Part shown: piece after piece, positions 57,537-64,000 of the stretch
How the letters are laid out: each line of letters opens with the position of its first letter
How positions within the stretch are numbered: position 1 is the first letter of the stretch
Assembly: GCA_000467715.1 (NCBI GenBank)
Contig: AJFK01000895.1
Coordinates: 1-64,000, forward strand
Direction: 5' to 3'
From: Hysterium pulicare CBS 123377
Lineage: Eukaryota; Ascomycota; Dothideomycetes; Hysteriales; Hysteriaceae
DNA: 64,000 nt
Position numbers and translations under genes: made by a program
The notes under the pieces: model-generated
What the model was told of the DNA's origin: nothing
Database searches by the model: none
The model's input: only the letters and a program-made list of their open reading frames with translations

Positions 57537-57806
57537 TTCCTGTACTGTCATCGGATATTCATGGCGGTGTGCGGTTCGTATCGTTTCAAGCATTCGTCAA
57601 TTGAAAGCCAGCCCTAACGGCGGTAGAAAAAGTTCATGGTCCGTGCGTTTTGCAGAGCCACTGCACGTGATTGCTTATGTCATGGAAACGAAGTTGCCTT
57701 CGCGGTCGCAAACAATCGCCGTCGCCATCGTCAAGTTTGAGCGACAACATCAATCCACAACGCGATCTTTCCATCTCCAGAATTTGACTAGAGGATCTTG
57801 TATAGC

Positions 57807-59694
<1,888 letters not shown>

Positions 59695-60007
59695 TTCGGT
59701 ATCTCTGTTCGTGTAATTCAGCGTGGCGTTTTGTTGGGAGGTAAATGGTGATTTCTATCTTGCATTTATGGATACGGTGAGCATAGCTTAGGATAGATTA
59801 CTATTGGATACCCGAATGAATCATTCAGCGAGGCTGGTTTTCATAGTCCAGTAATATCATCAGATTTCCCTTTCTTCTAATTATAAACTCCATGCCAAAA
59901 ACACACGTTTGTTCTTTCGTGGTAAAGGCATGATGCTCTTTGCCCACGGGTATCAACCTCGTTTCCCGTACACCCCTTTAACTCCTATCCTAACACCTCA
60001 CACCCCC
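59695..60007. other. Intergenic stretch between convergent genes
   Basis: 3' regions of ESA1 and the phosphatase gene. Nothing else seen. Confidence 0.5.
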
Positions 60008-61534
60008 TCACAAGAAATAGTCCGCCACAGGCTTCTTAGCCGGCATACCCCTACTATCCTGCGGCGCAGCATCAAAGACCCTATATCTCCTCCCCGGTCC
60101 ATCTCTCTGCTTAATTTGCTCCGCAAGCGCAACCGTGCTCATCTTCCTATCATTGAAGAAGCCCGCATCACCATTACTCCTCCTCACGAAACCCGCATTA
60201 CTTCCATCTTCCCCAAGCTCCAGGATTGCAGCGACGTTACCGCACCGATAGCAGTAGTTAGGGGCACTCCAGACCGTGACTATGGTGGAATCGAACATTT
60301 CTTTGAAACCCTCCATGACGAGTTGATGTGCACGAGCGATCAGTGAGAGGTCGTTCTTGTGGTTGAAGCATTTTACGATGTCGGCGCCGAAGAGGAATCC
60401 TGCGCCGCGGGGTGAGAGGCCCCAGCCGTCGATTTCGTCGGGGTCGGACCAGAGGAGATCACACATGGCGCCTTCGTGAGGGACTTCTTGTTTGCGATCG
60501 AGCAAGCGAATTTTGTCAATCGTATCTATTAGAGGCGATAAGCCACCATGAACGCATAGCACAGCACCGGTATCATTTCTCAAGGATCCGTTTGCGGAAG
60601 AGGATGCGCCTGTGCCCGGAACGCCAGCTCGGGAGGGTGTCGGAGCTATTGGGGAGCTAGAGTTAGGATTGGAGTTGGGCTGAGAGAGCTGTGGTTGGGA
60701 GTTATCGTTGTTTCGCGCGAATCTGAACATGATTTCTCCGTTTGCGTTGAGCGTTTCAATTTCGATGTCCTGCTCATTATCGGGCATGCTGGCTTGGGAG
60801 GAGGGGTCGACAAAGGGCGCATCGCTGGGTTCGAGGTTTGTGGCGGCGCCGGTTACGAGGGCGCCGAGGGCTAGGTAGTCGAAGACCTCGCAGCAGTATC
60901 TAGAAGATGGATCAATATGGAGTTCATGACAGAGGTGAAGAACGGGTTGATACCTCCACACGTTCGCACTCCCGTATTTTCTCAAACATTCGTCATAGAA
61001 ACCGTAGACAGTTGTGATTTGCCTCGACTCATGATTCCCTCGAATGAGCGTTATTCGGTCTGGATATCGCACTTTAAGGCAAAGGAGGAGAAGGAATGAT
61101 TCAAGAGAGTAGAAGCCTCGGTCGACAAAGTCACCTATCCATTCATTAGTTTCTGCGATCATCGCGGAATAAACCCAAGGAACTCACCCATGAACAGATA
61201 ATTTGTGTCCGGGACATCGCCGCCCACCCGAAAGAGCTCCATCAAGTCGTGAAATTGTCCATGTATATCACCACATATCTATCCGTTCGATTGCGATCAG
61301 CTTACTTCTGGGCGGATAGTATCAATGGCCATACCGTCACTGGCGCATCTACTCCCACTACATTTCCCTCCTCTATCAGCAGCTCGCGAGCTTTGTAACA
61401 TAGCTCTCGAACTTGGTTCTCTGGTATGGGTCGGCATGCGCGTAACTGAGCGATGGCCCTGGGAGGATTTAGCAAGCTTCCTTGTTGGATTCGAATGAAA
61501 CTAACCTGTCAAGGTCGCTGCCACCAATGCTCAT
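60008..61534 (-). CDS. PPG1: Serine/threonine protein phosphatase Ppg1 (PP2A-like)
   Basis: PPP-family metallophosphatase; yeast Ppg1 acts in glycogen metabolism and in the Far complex that controls mitophagy. Exons 61534-61506, 61458-61335, 61278-61188, 61134-60954 and 60899-60008 give 438 residues. It begins [20 protein letters not shown]. Metal and catalytic motifs: [56 protein letters not shown] and [13 protein letters not shown], with [12 protein letters not shown] near the end and the C-terminal DYFL. About 100 residues rich in Ser, Pro and Asn are inserted between EVFDYLAL and [10 protein letters not shown], which enlarges it relative to PP2A (about 310). The DYFL ending retains the methylatable C-terminal leucine of PP2A-like enzymes. 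Confidence 0.95.
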
Positions 61535-62157
61535 GATTGTCACTGATGCCCGCGAAGGGCTGGCAGGAATCTAGTTTTAGGGTGGCTATTGGATGGATTT
61601 GGTAGCTCTTTGTTTGTCGCAGATTCTCGGGGTGTCTTTCAAAATATCATTACGCCCGGGATCAGTGAAAATGAAGTGGCGTTGCGTGCTCGTTCCCCGC
61701 GTGTCGCATAAACCGGTGATGATTGCTATGAGCACTAATTCTTTGAAGTATATCGACTAGAAGCTATGGTGGACAGTATTTCTAGAGGAAGATAGGGTGG
61801 GTAGTGAACGTTATATGACGAGTATTTGGGATTGCAGCTGTCGTTGAATTCAGATGTCTTGCAGCCACTAGACAGGGGTGCCCGCCAATGTAAGCCGCGG
61901 AAGTGACGCCTTGGCAAGTCCCAGCTTCAACACCAAAACTCTATCACCGCTTTCTCTACACCAGCACCGCATTCTCCTTCACCTCTCCCTCTGCCATCGC
62001 AATTGAGTTTGTAAGTCAATACAACATGAATCAGCTATGTCTTAGCAAGCCATTGACCCCAGATCTAGCTTCCCCATGCGTCCAAAGTAGCTCCCTTCCG
62101 CATCCGCATCCGCAGCCTCGACCCAATCCTCCTCCATCATCCACAACACCAACCAAA
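61535..62157. other. Shared 5' region of PPG1 and the 62158 gene
   Basis: Lies between divergent starts. The open frame of the 62158 gene extends back to 61903, but without family-like sequence; it may be leader. No other gene. Confidence 0.45.
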
Positions 62158-62619
62158 ATGCCGCCAGCTCTTCACCCTCGCTCGCGAATGACAACATCTC
62201 TATTCACAAGCACTCTACTCTTCTCATTTCTTGTAGTCGGGACACCGCATCTCCTTCCCTGTCCCGTGGATCCTCGAGCTCAAGCGGATTCAGACCCCGA
62301 TGCATTTTCTACAAGACCAAGGAGGAGGCGACGGAGATCAAAGGGCCAAGGGGACACTCCTCCAATGTCATGTTCAGGGAAGGATTTAACGACTGATGAT
62401 AGCTCGACGGTCAATGCGGAGGAGAGATCACAGCCAGCGGAAGAGGCATGGAGTGTGGAGAGGAAGAGGGAATGCCCTGTGCCAAAACCTGGAGGCCTTA
62501 TGGGTCAAGTACTAGGGCTGAAGAAAGATGAAGGCGGCGGTGATTTAAGGCCAATCGTAGTAAGGGTGGAGCCGGTTAGGCGGATGAGGGTTCAGAAGGA
62601 GAGAGAACAAGACTCATGA
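62158..62619 (+). CDS. Conserved small fungal protein with one membrane segment
   Basis: Function not known. From the ATG at 62158 the product is 153 residues. It starts MPPALHPRSRMTTSLFTSTL followed by a hydrophobic stretch LLFSFLVVGTPHLLPCPVDP, then an Arg-rich cluster (RPRRRRRRSKG), a polar acidic region, and KRECPVPKPGGLMGQVLGL near the end. The arrangement of a short basic N-terminus, one hydrophobic segment and the motif ECPVPKPGG matches a fungal family I remember only as hypothetical, perhaps mitochondrial. The frame is open back to 61903, including ATGs at 62026 and 62032, so the start could lie further upstream. Confidence reflects the family memory, not a domain match. Confidence 0.6.
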   Translation: MPPALHPRSRMTTSLFTSTLLFSFLVVGTPHLLPCPVDPRAQADSDPDAFSTRPRRRRRRSKGQGDTPPMSCSGKDLTTDDSSTVNAEERSQPAEEAWSVERKRECPVPKPGGLMGQVLGLKKDEGGGDLRPIVVRVEPVRRMRVQKEREQDS

Positions 62620-63270
62620 TTTAAGACTCCGATCTGGGTAGCAAGGAGAAATTGAGCGGGCACTGCATCACTGGCTTTGGTTTGTGAGTGGAAAGGCGGT
62701 GTACATTACAAAGAGTCCACGTAAGAGCCCCGCGGGTGTACCATATGTACGCAAATCATAGGAGCTGGAGTCCAGATCTTCTGTAATTACTTGTCAAGTC
62801 TTCGTTCCTTGAATGTTGGTCCATTTTGCTAGAATCGGTGAGCTAGACTTGTCACGAGCTGCCTTTGGTCTCTTCCGCTTAACCTCTCTTCGATTCTTTT
62901 CTAAAGCACATTTAGACTTCATGTCACTCATCGCTGCCACTTTAAGCCAGCACTGTGCCCATCTTCTCAGTACTCTTTGTATGACCCTAAGTAGGGAGTC
63001 ATTTGCCGTTGTGAGTCTGTTCCTGTAGTCATTACTCTCATAAATCTTTACTGACGTGCTTACGTTTAGAGCACCATGATGACTCCTCACTAGAGGTATA
63101 AATCCTGAGCTGCTGTTGGATTCCTTCTTCTTTCTTTCTTCCACCAACAAAACTTTCTGAACTTCACACTACCAATACTATTCACATCATCTTCAACCCT
63201 TTTGTCCTCATCAATACAATCCCCGTACGGCTCACTCTCACGGTAGGCAATATATCAGAATTCAAGCATC
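62620..63270. other. Intergenic stretch
   Basis: Promoter of the 63271 gene, with a TATAAA run at about 63097-63102. The open frames at 62794-63150 are not supported. Confidence 0.45.
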
Positions 63271-63975
63271 ATGTCAAACAAAAATCCACGCCCCAGTATA
63301 TTGCAGCATATCAAGGAGGCTTTGATGCGGCCTGAAAAAACATCCGAAATCAACTTCATCGAGGTCCCCATCGTCGAGCCTCCAAGTTTAACAAGTATCA
63401 TCATCGAAGTTCTCGACACCAAGTACAACATCACCAGCCATCCAATTCGCGCCATGCGTGCCGTTGAAAGCGAATACGAGGTTATCTGTGTCCGTTTACG
63501 AACCGAGATCTGGAAGAAGATGCGCAGATTTGAGACTGGACGACGGCCTCCGGCGGAATTCTGGAAGAATCCTACAGCACGTAAGCAGCCAAGAATCATC
63601 AGTAGAAAGCCCAGCTAACGAATTCTGCATGAAGTGCCCAATGGTCGCTTGAGTTCCTTTGACGAATTTTGCCTTATCGAGCCGCTCCTGAAACAAAAGG
63701 TCCAACAATCCCGAGAAAGCCTGAGGGCATTGCAAACTCAACTGCAATCCAAAAAAGCGGAGCAAAAGCATGTTGAAGAGGGAGACTTACCTAGGAGTTC
63801 TAAGGAATACACAGCGCAGATGTCGCGTATTAAGGTTGAGTTGACCTTGCTGGAGGAACATCTCGTCGCCCTTGAGGATGACATTAAGAAGTGGGATATT
63901 AAGTGGTATGCACATGTTCTCCCAGGTTGGGATGCTCTCAAATTGAAGATATGGGTGTATTCTGTCAAGGATTAA
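63271..63975 (+). CDS. Hypothetical protein with C-terminal coiled coil
   Basis: Not recognised. Exons 63271-63580 and 63635-63975 (54-nt intron, donor GTAAGC, branch-like CTAAC, acceptor GAAG) give 216 residues. The N-terminal half has mixed strands and helices: INFIEVPIVEPPSLTSIIIE, then VESEYEVICVRLRTEIWKKM. The joint reads FWKNPTALPNGRLSSFDEFC. The C-terminal half is a probable coiled coil with regular hydrophobic spacing (LIEPLLKQKVQQSRESLRAL, RIKVELTLLEEHLVALEDDI). There is no signal peptide or membrane helix. The protein ends 25 bp before the window edge, so it is complete if the model is right. The frame is coherent across the splice, which is the main support. Confidence 0.6.
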
Positions 63976-64000
63976 CTTCTCCCCATTTTTGTATCTTTCT

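Overview
The window comes from the nuclear genome of a filamentous ascomycete (Pezizomycotina). Its genes carry short GT-AG introns of about 45-160 nt, and the recognisable proteins (Vps15, Alg2, Alg3, Mdv1, Esa1, Esf1, Ppg1, external NADH dehydrogenase, asco-laccase, AA16-type oxygenase, toxD-like enoyl reductase) resemble those of filamentous ascomycetes. I lean towards Leotiomycetes from memory of similar proteins, but nothing in the sequence proves the class. Exon coordinates in the entries were worked out by hand by keeping reading frame and family alignment across GT/AG sites.

Region 1-22.4 kb is accessory-like. It holds an enoyl reductase/alcohol dehydrogenase, a secreted lytic polysaccharide monooxygenase, three members of a local family sharing a BTB-like N-terminal module (4.0, 6.4 and 15.4 kb), a divergently transcribed tyrosinase/laccase pair (8.2-14.9 kb), a 2EXR/F-box-like gene, an AhpD-like protein and a HELAH zinc-site protein. 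Intergenic stretches are long and partly AT-rich.

Region 22.4-48 kb is mostly core: VPS15 and ALG2 (divergent), a DUF4385 gene, an aldo/keto reductase, an MFS transporter, an EIF1AD-like RNA-binding protein, ALG3, chorismate mutase, MDV1, a calcium-binding external NADH dehydrogenase, ESF1 and a 54-residue membrane protein spread over three exons. ALG2 and ALG3 both build the dolichol-linked oligosaccharide at the ER.

Region 47.6-55.4 kb contains a tautomerase-like gene, a seven-helix membrane protein, a cyclopropane-fatty-acid-synthase-like methyltransferase, and a small DNA-transposon family: one complete 299-bp MITE-like element with 53-bp inverted ends, one diverged end, and one end lying inside the tautomerase gene. 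That gene insertion is flanked by an 18-bp direct repeat, has a 198-bp repeat period, keeps the frame open and supplies a GTAAGC splice donor, so it may be a young intron.

Region 55.4-64 kb holds RNase H2 subunit C, a REXO4-type exonuclease, the MYST acetyltransferase ESA1, the phosphatase PPG1 and two unrecognised conserved-looking genes. I saw no tRNA, rRNA, CRISPR array, retroelement fossil or convincing biosynthetic cluster with a backbone synthase.
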